DNA of 64,000 bases, from the NCBI RefSeq assembly GCF_040610475.1, contig NZ_JBEXMJ010000012.1, positions 1 to 64,000 on the forward strand, given 5' to 3'. Positions 51,256 through 59,149 of this stretch are shown in pieces. A program made the position numbers and the translations under genes. Every line of letters begins with the position of its first letter. Positions within the stretch are counted from its first letter, which is position 1. This stretch comes from Actinopolymorpha sp. NPDC004070 (GTDB lineage Bacteria > Actinomycetota > Actinomycetes > Propionibacteriales > Actinopolymorphaceae). The notes under the pieces were generated by a model. It was not told where the DNA came from and searched no databases. It was given only the letters and a program-made list of their open reading frames with translations.

Positions 51256-52569
51256 TCAGCCGAGCGCGCTGCCGGCCCTCCATTGCGACCAGGAGAGGTT
51301 CCAGTCGCCGTAGCCGTTGGTGAGTTCCATCCGCGGCCCGGCGGGGTTGTGCACCTCGACCGGATCGCCGATGCGGGTGTGGTGGAACAGCCAGTCGGAG
51401 TCCTCGAGGTTCATGCCGACGCAGCCGTGGCTGACGTTGGAGTTGCCCTGGGACCCGGTGGACCATTCGGCGGTGTGCAGGAACTCACCGCTCACCGTGA
51501 CCCGGATCGCGTACTGCGAGAGCAGGCTGTAGCTCTCCGGAACGTTGATCATCTCGTTGGTGAAGACGTAGTCGGTCTGCTTGTCGATGATCACCTTGAT
51601 GCCCTGCCGGGTTTCCCAGCCGGGCTTGCCGCCGGTGACCGCGATGGTGCGCTCGAGCTTTCCGTCGACGTACGCCCGCGCGTGGTGGTCCACCAGGTCG
51701 ACCTTGGTGACCACGGAGTTGCCGATCTCGAAGTTGCGGGTGAGGTTCGCCGTACCCCACACGTCCGCACCGGCGTTCACCTTGTCCAGGTCGGCGGACA
51801 GCGTCACCTTGGTGTGGGCCGGCCAGTACGCCTTTGGCCGGTAGTGGATCTCGGAGGGGCTGATCCAGTGCCAGGCGCCCACGACCGGCCTGGAGGCCTT
51901 CACCTGCAGGCGCTTCTCCACCGCGGCGCGGTCGCGTACGGCCGTGGAGAACCGTACGGCGATCGGCATGGCCACGCCGACCTCGGCGCCCTCGCGCGGC
52001 ATGACGTCGGTGCCCAGCGTCTTCGTCGGCTCGGTGGTACTGAACGTCCGGGACGTCTGCGAACTCTTCCCGTCGCTGTTGACCGCCTGTGCCTGCACGC
52101 TGTAGACCTCGGTCGGCACGAGCGCGCCGGTGGCCGTCCACGTCGTTCGCGCGGGGTTCAGCGCACCCGTCAGCGCCCGCCCGTAGTGGTCGGTCACCCG
52201 GACCCGGGTGAGCATGCCTCCGGATGCCACCACCTTGACCGGGGTGTGCAGACCGACCGCCACCGCGTTGTCGAGCGGGTTGGTGGCGATCCGGGCCAGT
52301 GGCGCCGAGCCGCGCTGGTCCTTTTCCCCGCCGGACCCCGTGCAACCCGCGGCCAGGGCGGTGCACGTCGCGAGCACGAGAATTCCGAGGCCGCGAACTC
52401 CGATCCTGCTGCCGTTACCGCGGCCGTCTTTCCGTCCGCGAGGACGGGTGAATTCGGCAGATCCGGTGAATTCGGCGGACCCGGTGAATTCGGGCGAACC
52501 GGAGCGTTGTGTCGGTGTCGAACCGCTGGTCTGCGCCGGATGTGCCGGGCGCCCTCGTCGTAGGACCAT
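51256..52569 (-). CDS. L,D-transpeptidase lipoprotein with Ig-like domains
   Basis: A 437-residue exported peptidoglycan cross-linking enzyme. There is an N-terminal basic region carrying an EFTGSA-type repeat, then a lipoprotein signal (ILVLATCTALAAGC). Two Ig-like domains (PKTLGTDVMPREGAEVG to EIHYRP) precede the YkuD domain with catalytic Cys in VSHGCVGMN and upstream His in GEFLHTAEW. It forms 3-3 crosslinks, as in mycobacterial LdtB types. ATG 52569 is chosen for GGGGG upstream; the repeat makes the cytoplasmic tail unusually long. Confidence 0.93.
   Translation of the reverse strand: MVLRRGRPAHPAQTSGSTPTQRSGSPEFTGSAEFTGSAEFTRPRGRKDGRGNGSRIGVRGLGILVLATCTALAAGCTGSGGEKDQRGSAPLARIATNPLDNAVAVGLHTPVKVVASGGMLTRVRVTDHYGRALTGALNPARTTWTATGALVPTEVYSVQAQAVNSDGKSSQTSRTFSTTEPTKTLGTDVMPREGAEVGVAMPIAVRFSTAVRDRAAVEKRLQVKASRPVVGAWHWISPSEIHYRPKAYWPAHTKVTLSADLDKVNAGADVWGTANLTRNFEIGNSVVTKVDLVDHHARAYVDGKLERTIAVTGGKPGWETRQGIKVIIDKQTDYVFTNEMINVPESYSLLSQYAIRVTVSGEFLHTAEWSTGSQGNSNVSHGCVGMNLEDSDWLFHHTRIGDPVEVHNPAGPRMELTNGYGDWNLSWSQWRAGSALG
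52450..52503 (-). repeat. 18-bp in-frame tandem repeat (3 units)
   Basis: Three units of GAATTCGGCGGACCCGGT with a few changes, coding for the repeated EFTGSA-like residues before the lipoprotein signal of the transpeptidase. Confidence 0.85.
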
Positions 52570-52905
52570 CTCGACCCCCTGTACCGGCAGGCTTCGGGCG
52601 AGGTATGGACTTCCTTCAGCAGGGCCTCGGCGCTGAGGTGGTGCACCTGTCTTGGGGAAGGTCATCGCTGTGGTGCCACACAAAGATTACCCAACGACAG
52701 AGGTCGGCAACTGGCAGTGAGAGTTTTTCGTCGCGCGGTGGCGTCACCCGCTCACCGGCCCTTCGAAATGTCGGTGACAAAGAGGGTCGGATCCTGTTCG
52801 GGGATATCGAAGAATAGGAGGGAAATGCGTGGCGTCATTCCTCTCGCTGTGACCCGAATGCCCGCCAACTCGAAAAATGCGCGCCGGCCGGGCGAAGTGG
52901 TCGGA
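52570..52905. other. Divergent intergenic region
   Basis: There is no gene in about 340 bp, and the AT content is higher than in neighbouring genes. A minus-strand TAATCT (52689-52684) with TTGCCG (52710-52705) 15 bases before it could serve the transpeptidase gene; the spacing is short. Confidence 0.4.
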
Positions 52906-52918
52906 TAGCATCCCGCGC
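52906..52918 (+). promoter_or_regulatory. -10 box of leaderless promoter
   Basis: TAGCAT at 52906-52911, seven bases before ATG 52919. Confidence 0.5.
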
Positions 52919-53869
52919 ATGCCCGGTGATCACGGCGGCTCCGTTCCGCCCGTTCGCTATCGCTCCCCCGACGAGGACAGCGCCCGCTGGCTGGACTTCG
53001 CGTTCCGGCCCGGCGACATCGTGATCAGCACCCGCTCCAAGAGCGGTACGACCTGGATGCAGATGATCTGCGCGTTGCTGGTCTTCCACACCCCCGACCT
53101 GCCCGCTCCGCTGGCCGCGCTGTCACCGTGGGTGGACTGGCTGGCCGAGCCCGCCGACGATATGTTCGCCAGGCTCGCGGCGCAGCGGCACCGGCGGTTC
53201 GTGAAGACCCACACGCCGCTGGACGGTGTGGTGCTCGACCCGCGGGCGACGTACGTCGTGGTCGCCCGGCACCCGCTGGACATGGCGGTCTCGCTCTACC
53301 ACCAAAGTGCCAACATCGACCGCGACCGGCTGCGGGAGCTCACCGGCCGGCCCGCCCCCGCGCCATCTCCTGGGTCGTCTCCCGAGCCCGCCCGGCCGCC
53401 CCGGCCACGGCCGGCACTGCGGGAGTGGCTGCTGTCGTGGGCCGCGAGCAGGGCCGACCCCCGGGAGGAGATGGACTCCCTGCCCGGGGTGGTGTGCCAC
53501 CTGTCCGACGCGTGGGCACGCCGCGACGAACCGAACGTCGTCCTCGTTCACTACGACGACCTGTCCGCCGACCTGGCGGGGCAGATGCGCCGGCTCGCGG
53601 ACGTTCTCCGGATCGAGGTGCCCGACCGGACGTGGCCGGCGCTCGTCGAGGCGGCGACGTTCGACCACATGCGGGCCCGCGCCGACGAGCTCACCCCCAA
53701 CCCGGCCGGCGTCCTGAAGGACAACGCGGCGTTCTTCCGCCGCGGCCGGTCCGGTGCGGGCCGGGAGGTTCTCGGTGAGGACGAGTGGGCCACCTACCGG
53801 GCACGTACGCGGGCGATGGTGCCGGCCGACCTGTGGGAGTGGCTGCACCGGGAGCCGGCGGCGGGGTGA
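52919..53869 (+). CDS. PAPS-dependent sulfotransferase
   Basis: A 316-residue cytosolic-type sulfotransferase that moves sulfate from PAPS to a small-molecule hydroxyl. The 5'-phosphosulfate loop is STRSKSGTTWMQM (residues 35-47), the 3'-phosphate site is VVARHPLDMAVSLYHQ, and KDNAAFFRRG near the C-terminus is the RKG-type loop. A Pro-rich insert (residues 142-165) is unusual. The acceptor is unknown. It would need APS from cysDN and an APS kinase that is not in this window. Confidence 0.88.
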   Translation: MPGDHGGSVPPVRYRSPDEDSARWLDFAFRPGDIVISTRSKSGTTWMQMICALLVFHTPDLPAPLAALSPWVDWLAEPADDMFARLAAQRHRRFVKTHTPLDGVVLDPRATYVVVARHPLDMAVSLYHQSANIDRDRLRELTGRPAPAPSPGSSPEPARPPRPRPALREWLLSWAASRADPREEMDSLPGVVCHLSDAWARRDEPNVVLVHYDDLSADLAGQMRRLADVLRIEVPDRTWPALVEAATFDHMRARADELTPNPAGVLKDNAAFFRRGRSGAGREVLGEDEWATYRARTRAMVPADLWEWLHREPAAG

Positions 53870-53875
53870 CTCGCA

Positions 53876-53891
53876 GCGTCCGCCCGGACGC
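53876..53891 (+). terminator. Possible terminator after sulfotransferase
   Basis: GCGTCCG/CGGACGC inverted repeat, seven bases after the stop; short loop, no T-tail. Confidence 0.4.
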
Positions 53892-53931
53892 GGGCGTCAG
53901 TCGCGGTGGACGTTCGTCAGGTTCTGTGTCG

Positions 53932-54408
53932 TCACGTGAACCGGGCCGGCGCACCGGGCCGCCAGGCCAGCCCGTGGTCGATCCGGATCCGCATCGACGG
54001 ATGGATGTCGAGGGACGGCAACTCGCTCACCGGCACCCAGCGGGCCTCACTGGTCTCGCCCGGCTGCGGCCGTAGCGAACCACCGACCGGCTCCGCCCGG
54101 AAACAGACGCTGAACTGCTGGCGTACCTCGCCGTCGTCGTACCGCATCACGTGCCTCGGGTCGGTATACACGCCGACCAGCCCGGTGACCGAGACGTCGA
54201 GTCCGGTCTCCTCCGCGGTCTCGCGTACGGCAGCGTGCATGGCGGACTCGCCGCGGTCGACACCGCCACCGGGCAGTGCCCACCTGTCGTTGTCCACCTT
54301 GTGGATCAGCAGCAGGTGCGCTTCATCGGTGACGACAGCGGTGACCGACGGGACGATGCCGGTGGGAAACGGCGCGTTCGGGTCGTCCCAGAAGTCGACG
54401 CGTGCCAC
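53932..54408 (-). CDS. Nudix hydrolase
   Basis: A 158-residue Nudix enzyme. The box GGGVDRGESAMHAAVRETAEETG fits GX5EX7REUXEEXGU around residues 53-75. It probably hydrolyses a nucleoside-diphosphate-linked compound; ligand unknown. GTG 54408 has GGGAGG six bases upstream. Confidence 0.9.
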   Translation of the reverse strand: MARVDFWDDPNAPFPTGIVPSVTAVVTDEAHLLLIHKVDNDRWALPGGGVDRGESAMHAAVRETAEETGLDVSVTGLVGVYTDPRHVMRYDDGEVRQQFSVCFRAEPVGGSLRPQPGETSEARWVPVSELPSLDIHPSMRIRIDHGLAWRPGAPARFT

Positions 54409-54431
54409 GGGCGGCCTCCCGCTCTCGTTTG

Positions 54432-54458
54432 CCGGCACTCGTTGTCCGGCACTCGTTG
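54432..54458. repeat. 13-bp direct repeat pair
   Basis: CCGGCACTCGTTG twice, 14 bp apart (54432-54444, 54446-54458), in the region between the divergent Nudix and GDSL genes, near where the Nudix promoter should lie. Confidence 0.7.
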
Positions 54459-54635
54459 CCGTGCTGTCGAGCCAAGCTCTCCCGACCGATGAGTTCCGGC
54501 CGGTATGCCGGTCCACACCGCAGAGCGTTTCACGCCGCTCACTGACTCACCCGCTGCGCCGCCACACCCGTTGCACCGCGTCGTCCGAGCCAGTGCCCCA
54601 ACCCTTCCACATCGCTTACCTGCAAGGAGTTTCCC

Positions 54636-55979
54636 ATGCACTCGAAGACCGTTCCGGCCGGGACGAACAGACTGTCCGCAGCGTTGGCGGCCGTGCTCGC
54701 GACGCTCGCGCTGCTGGCCGCGTCGGCTGGGGTCGTCGTCGGACCGGCGACGACCGCCCGCGCCGACGACCGATCACCGAACGACGGCCGGCACCAGCCG
54801 GTCACGCGCTGGACCGCGGCGTGGGCCGCCGCCGTGCACCACCCGTTCCTGATGCCGGACGTCTTCGGGCCCAACTGGTCGGAGGAGGGGTTCGCCGACC
54901 AGACGGTGCGTCAGGTCGTCCGGGTCACCACCGGCGGCGCACGCCTTCGGGTCCGGCTGTCCAACCGCTTCGGCACAGCGCCGCTGCGGGTCGCCGGCGT
55001 CACCGTCGCCAGGGCGGGCGACGGAGCGGCGGTCCGGCCAGGGAGTCTGCGCCCGGTGACGTTCGGCGGCCGGACGAGCACGACGATTCCGGCCGGCAAG
55101 GACCTCGCCTCCGACCCGGTGCGGCTGCCGACGCGGGCGCTGCAGCGGCTCGCGGTGACGACGTACTTCGCCCAGCCGACGGGCACCACGACGTTCCACG
55201 AGGGCGGGCTGACCACCACCTACCGCGCAGCCGGTGACCAGCGCTTCGCCATCGCGGGCGGGCCGTTCGGTGGCGAGACCACCCACTCGTACTACTTCCT
55301 CACCGGAGTGGACGTCACCCGTGGAGCCGGTCGCCAGGTCGGCACCGTGGTGGCCTTCGGCGACTCCATCACCGACGGCGCCTACTCCACCGCGAACTCC
55401 GACAACCGCTACCCGGACGAGCTCGCCGAGCGCCTGGTGGCCGCCGGGCGACGGCTCGGGGTCGTCAACCTCGGCATCAACGGCAACAAGGTCCTCGGCG
55501 AGTCGACCTGTTTCGGCGAGCGGGGAGTCACGCGGTTCGGCCGGGACGCACTCGGCCAGCCTGGCGTCCGCACCGTGATCGTGCTCGAGGGCATCAACGA
55601 CATCGGTGCCGGTGGGCTGCCGGACTTCGGCTGCGGCGCCTCGCCGAAGGTCACCACCGAACAGCTCATCGCCGGCCACCGCGCCATGATCGCGGCCGCG
55701 CACGCCCGTGGGGTCAAGATCCTGGGGGCGACGCTCACTCCGGTGAAGGGCAACAAGTACGGCTACGACACCCCGGAGAACGAACGCATCCGTGACGAGG
55801 TGAACCACTGGATCCGGACCAGCGGAGAGTACGACGGGGTGGTCGACTTCGACCGTGCGGTCGCCGACCCGGACGACCCGGACGCGTACCTGCCCGCCTA
55901 CGACGGCGGCGACGCCCTGCACCCCAACGACGCGGGCATGCGGGCGATGGCCGAGGCGATCGACCTGGCCGATCTCTGA
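54636..55979 (+). CDS. Secreted SGNH/GDSL-family hydrolase
   Basis: A 447-residue exported esterase. The signal peptide (LSAALAAVLATLALLAAS) ends near residue 43. A beta-rich N-terminal domain runs to about residue 230, then the SGNH domain with block I AFGDSITDG (Ser), block II NLGINGN, block III GINDIG and block V DALHPND (Asp, His). It may deacylate a polysaccharide or lipid. ATG has AAGGAG upstream. Confidence 0.93.
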   Translation: MHSKTVPAGTNRLSAALAAVLATLALLAASAGVVVGPATTARADDRSPNDGRHQPVTRWTAAWAAAVHHPFLMPDVFGPNWSEEGFADQTVRQVVRVTTGGARLRVRLSNRFGTAPLRVAGVTVARAGDGAAVRPGSLRPVTFGGRTSTTIPAGKDLASDPVRLPTRALQRLAVTTYFAQPTGTTTFHEGGLTTTYRAAGDQRFAIAGGPFGGETTHSYYFLTGVDVTRGAGRQVGTVVAFGDSITDGAYSTANSDNRYPDELAERLVAAGRRLGVVNLGINGNKVLGESTCFGERGVTRFGRDALGQPGVRTVIVLEGINDIGAGGLPDFGCGASPKVTTEQLIAGHRAMIAAAHARGVKILGATLTPVKGNKYGYDTPENERIRDEVNHWIRTSGEYDGVVDFDRAVADPDDPDAYLPAYDGGDALHPNDAGMRAMAEAIDLADL

Positions 55980-56015
55980 ACCGATCTCCGAGCCGAGTTT
56001 CCGGACCCTGAACGG

Positions 56016-56058
56016 GCGCGGGTCCCGGGCGCCGTCGATCGGCACCCGGGACCCGCGC
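56016..56058. terminator. Bidirectional terminator
   Basis: A perfect 14-bp stem (56016-56029 with 56045-56058) and 15-nt loop between convergent GDSL and VOC genes. Confidence 0.85.
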
Positions 56059-56105
56059 TCTACGTCGGCCCGCTCAGCGGGCCCCGCTCGTCATCAGGCG
56101 GTTCG

Positions 56106-56492
56106 TCAGGCGCGGGGGCCGTTCCAGTCGACGAGCTGGACGATCACGCCGTTGGGGTCGCGTACCTGGAAGGCGCGCTCACCCCACTCCTCGGCGGTCA
56201 GCGGCATGGTGATCGTCACGCCCTCCGCCTGCAGCCGGGCGAGTTCGCCCTCCAGGTCCTCGACCACGAAGGCCAGGATGATCCCGCCGGCGTGATCATC
56301 CTGCTGGTCGTCGGGCAGGGTCTCCAGCCCGCGCCGCAGGAAGATGACGTTCATGCCGGCGTCCTCCCGGCTCAGCGAGACGAATCCGGGTGCGGCCATC
56401 TCCTCCACGAAGCCGAAGTGCCTGGTGAGAAACGCGCCGGCTGCCGACACGTCGTCGACGTTCAGCGACACGGCGGACGAGGTGATCTTCAC
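56106..56492 (-). CDS. VOC-family (glyoxalase/bleomycin-resistance-like) protein
   Basis: A 128-residue single-domain protein. It opens VSLNVDDVSAAGAFLTRHFGF, contains EDAGMNVIFLRRG and ends FQVRDPNGVIVQLVDW, typical of the glyoxalase/bleomycin-resistance family. GTG 56492 has GGGAG four bases upstream. It is divergent from a TetR gene with a palindromic operator between, so it is probably TetR-repressed. Confidence 0.88.
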   Translation of the reverse strand: MKITSSAVSLNVDDVSAAGAFLTRHFGFVEEMAAPGFVSLSREDAGMNVIFLRRGLETLPDDQQDDHAGGIILAFVVEDLEGELARLQAEGVTITMPLTAEEWGERAFQVRDPNGVIVQLVDWNGPRA

Positions 56493-56528
56493 GGGACTCC
56501 CTGTGGCGCTTGTGCGATCGCTGTGCTG

Positions 56529-56551
56529 TACGTCGTACATGGTACGGCGTA
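56529..56551. promoter_or_regulatory. Palindromic TetR operator
   Basis: TACGTCGTAC-ATG-GTACGGCGTA is an inverted repeat matching at nine of ten positions. It is followed by a second palindrome ATCGTACGAT (56553-56562) that overlaps the probable TetR -10 box (TACGAT, 56557-56562). Confidence 0.75.
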
Positions 56552-56570
56552 CATCGTACGATGCGCAAGA

Positions 56571-57392
56571 ATGATTCCCGTGCCGATCGAACGCAGCAGC
56601 GCCGGCGACCCCGCCCGCACCCTCGCCCTGTTGTGGCGGGACCCCTCCGTGGTGCCGCGCCGGGGCCCCGCGCGCGGCCTGAGCCTGGACACGGTGGTCG
56701 ACGCCGCTACCGAACTCGCCGACGAGGAGGGCCTGGCCGCGGTGACCATGCGCCGGGTGGCCGAGGCGGTCGGCGTCGCGCCGATGACGCTCTACACCTA
56801 CGTCCAGGGCAAGGCGGAGTTGCTCGACCTGATGCTGGACGCGACGTACGCCCGGATGCGCCGCGCCGACACCGGCGGCGAGCCGTGGCGACGGCGGCTC
56901 ACCGCGGTGGCGGAGGAGAACCGCGCGCTGTACGACGCACACCCGTGGGCGGCCCGCGTCTCCACTCTCCGGCCGCCGCTGGGACCCGGGCTGGTCGCGA
57001 AGTACGAGCACGAGCTCGCTGCCTTCGACGGGCTCGGGCTCACCGACGTCGACCGGGACGACTGCCTGACGTACCTCCTGGCGTTCGTCCAGGCCAACGC
57101 CCGGGCCCGGATCGAGGCCCGCGCCGCGGCGGCGGACAGTGCGATGAACGACGAGCAGTGGTGGGCGGCCGCGGGCCCCCTGCTGGCCAGGGTGCTCGAC
57201 CCGCAGACCTACCCGCTGGCCACCCGGGTCGGTTCGGCCGCGGGTGCGGCACACGGCAGCGCGCACGACCCCGACCACGCGTTCACGTTCGGCCTGGAAC
57301 GGGTCCTCGACGGTCTGGCCGTGGTCGTCGACCACCAGGCGAAGGAGCCGGAAGAGCCGAGCCGACCGGAACGGTCCAGACGGTCGCGCTGA
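56571..57392 (+). CDS. TetR-family regulator with TetR C-terminal domain
   Basis: A 273-residue repressor. The DNA-binding domain is near residues 40-90: GLAAVTMRRVAEAVGVAPMT and LYTYVQGKAELLDLML. The length and C-terminal half (LTYLLAFVQANARARIE) fit the TetR_C tetracycline-repressor-like group. A TACGAT box is eight bases before ATG 56571, inside the operator, so it likely represses itself and the divergent VOC gene. Confidence 0.9.
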   Translation: MIPVPIERSSAGDPARTLALLWRDPSVVPRRGPARGLSLDTVVDAATELADEEGLAAVTMRRVAEAVGVAPMTLYTYVQGKAELLDLMLDATYARMRRADTGGEPWRRRLTAVAEENRALYDAHPWAARVSTLRPPLGPGLVAKYEHELAAFDGLGLTDVDRDDCLTYLLAFVQANARARIEARAAAADSAMNDEQWWAAAGPLLARVLDPQTYPLATRVGSAAGAAHGSAHDPDHAFTFGLERVLDGLAVVVDHQAKEPEEPSRPERSRRSR

Positions 57393-57418
57393 CCGGTGCC
57401 CGCCGCGGGGTGGAGACC

Positions 57419-58414
57419 TTAGGCGCCGATGCGCTCGGAGAGCTCCAGGAGCCGGTTCGCGAATCCCCACTCGTTGTCGTACCACGCGAAGATCTTGACC
57501 TGGTCGCCGACGACCTGGGTGAGGGGTGCGTCGAAGATCGCCGAGTGGGGGTTGCCCACGATGTCGGCGGAAACGAGCGGCGCCTCCGAGTAGGCAAGGT
57601 AGGGCGACAGTCCGGGGGTCGCCGCCGCCGCGCGGAAGGCCTCGTTGACCTCGTCCACGGTCGCGGTCCGCGTGAGCCTGGCGGTGAGGTCGGTGATGGA
57701 GCCGACGGGCACGGGCACCCGTAGCGCGAGGCCGGTGAGCTTGCCGTCGAGTTCGGGGATGATCCGGCCGATCGTGCGCGCGGCGCCGGAGGAGGTCGGG
57801 ATGGTGGACAGGCCGGCCGCGCGGGCGCGCCGGAGATCGCTGTGCGGGGCGTCGTGGAGGCGCTGGTCGCTGGTGTAGGCGTGGATGGTCGTCATGAGCC
57901 CGGACTCGATGCCGAACGCCTCGTGCAGCACCTTCGCCATCGGGGCCAGGCAGTTGGTGGTGCAGGAACCGTTCGAGAACACGTCCCCCGACACGTCGAG
58001 CGCGTCGTCGTTGACTCCGAGCACGACCGCCGGAACCTCGCCGTCGGCCGGGGCGGAGATGAGGACCTTGCGCGCTCCCGCGGTCAGGTGCCGGCGGGCG
58101 CCGGCCGAGTCGGTGAACCGGCCAGTGGACTCGACGACGACGTCGACCTGCTCCTCACCCCAGGGGATGTCGGCCGGCTCGCGTTCTGAGGTGACGCGGA
58201 TGCGCGCGCCGTCGACGACAATCGCGTCCTCGTCGGTCTTCACGCCGTCGAGGTGCCCGGCCAGCGAGTCCCACTCCAGAAGTGAGGCGAGAGTGGCGGC
58301 GTCGGCGATGTCGTTGATCGCGACGATCTCGACATCCACCTCGCTGCGCAGGGCGGCCCGCAGGTAGCTGCGGCCGATGCGGCCGAAGCCGTTGATTCCG
58401 ATCCGAACGGTCAT
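57419..58414 (-). CDS. gap: Glyceraldehyde-3-phosphate dehydrogenase
   Basis: A 331-residue glycolytic enzyme converting G3P to 1,3-bisphosphoglycerate with NAD+. NAD motif INGFGRIGRS, catalytic Cys in SNGSCTTNCLAP (usually SNASCTTNCLAP), SAPADGEVP, phosphate-binding TIPTSSGAARTIG and WYDNEWGFANR are present. It is downstream of a TetR gene by 30 bp with AAGGAG, an unusual operon for a GAPDH, so this may be a conditionally used copy. Confidence 0.95.
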   Translation of the reverse strand: MTVRIGINGFGRIGRSYLRAALRSEVDVEIVAINDIADAATLASLLEWDSLAGHLDGVKTDEDAIVVDGARIRVTSEREPADIPWGEEQVDVVVESTGRFTDSAGARRHLTAGARKVLISAPADGEVPAVVLGVNDDALDVSGDVFSNGSCTTNCLAPMAKVLHEAFGIESGLMTTIHAYTSDQRLHDAPHSDLRRARAAGLSTIPTSSGAARTIGRIIPELDGKLTGLALRVPVPVGSITDLTARLTRTATVDEVNEAFRAAAATPGLSPYLAYSEAPLVSADIVGNPHSAIFDAPLTQVVGDQVKIFAWYDNEWGFANRLLELSERIGA

Positions 58415-58444
58415 GGGGTCTGTCTCCTTCTCGGGTTGGTCAGG

Positions 58445-59056
58445 TCAGTGGCCGGAGTCGCCGGGCTCGTCGGCGTCGGCGTCGGCTGCGACGGCGGCTG
58501 CGTGTGCGGCGTCGAGTAGACGAACGGCTCCGCGGACGGCGGCGTCCATCGGTCCCTGCTCGCCCTTCGCGCGGGCGAGTACGTAGCCGCCCTGGAGGAC
58601 CGCGGCCAGCGTCCGGGCGAGCTCGGCGGGGACTGTGTCCGCCGGGAGTTCTCCGGCTGTGACCGCCGCCGCGATCGCCTGCTCCCAGCGGCCGAGCATC
58701 GTGTCGAACGCGTCCGCGACGATCGCGAGGAGCTCCGGGTCGGCGACGACCTGCGGGTCCTGCGTCATCCGGCCGACCCGGCATCCCCGGGTCCCCGGCC
58801 GCGGCCGCGAGAGGTAGCTCTTGATCCGCTCCAGCGGGGAGCCTTCTCCCTCGAGGACCGAGGACTCGCCCGCCATCTCACCCGTGACTGCCGACAGCAC
58901 CTCGACCGCCAGCGCGTGCTTGCCGCTGAAGTGGTGGTACATGCTGCCCTGGCCGACCCCGGCGCGTGCCATCACGTCGCGCGGGCTCGTCGCGGCATAG
59001 CCACGCTCCCACAGCAGGTCCGCCATCGCGCTCGTCAACTGGTCACGTGAGCTCAT
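58445..59056 (-). CDS. TetR-family regulator upstream of GAPDH
   Basis: A 203-residue repressor with a helix-turn-helix at residues 22-48 (GYAATSPRDVMARAGVGQG, SMYHHFSGKHALAVEV). The C-terminal half resembles the TetR_C_33/AcrR group. An AT-rich patch with ACTAGT flanked by GTAAC/GTAC (59065-59085) in its promoter could be its operator. It is cotranscribed with gap. Confidence 0.9.
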   Translation of the reverse strand: MSSRDQLTSAMADLLWERGYAATSPRDVMARAGVGQGSMYHHFSGKHALAVEVLSAVTGEMAGESSVLEGEGSPLERIKSYLSRPRPGTRGCRVGRMTQDPQVVADPELLAIVADAFDTMLGRWEQAIAAAVTAGELPADTVPAELARTLAAVLQGGYVLARAKGEQGPMDAAVRGAVRLLDAAHAAAVAADADADEPGDSGH

Positions 59057-59068
59057 GCGGCCACTGTA
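59057..59068 (-). promoter_or_regulatory. -10 box of leaderless TetR-gap promoter (minus strand)
   Basis: On the minus strand TACAGT (59068-59063), then six bases, then ATG 59056. Confidence 0.55.
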
Positions 59069-59137
59069 ACAACTAGTATGTACGCAACGCCATGAGCCCG
59101 CGGCGACGCGGGCTGAGTCGACGCCCAGGCCGTGTCC

Positions 59138-59149
59138 TAGCCTGACCTG
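59138..59149 (+). promoter_or_regulatory. -10 box of leaderless promoter
   Basis: TAGCCT at 59138-59143, six bases before GTG 59150. Confidence 0.5.

Noticed and set aside
51196..51306. Short frame starting GTG after the oxidoreductase terminator
   Set aside because: It overlaps the 3' end of the L,D-transpeptidase gene and has no family features.
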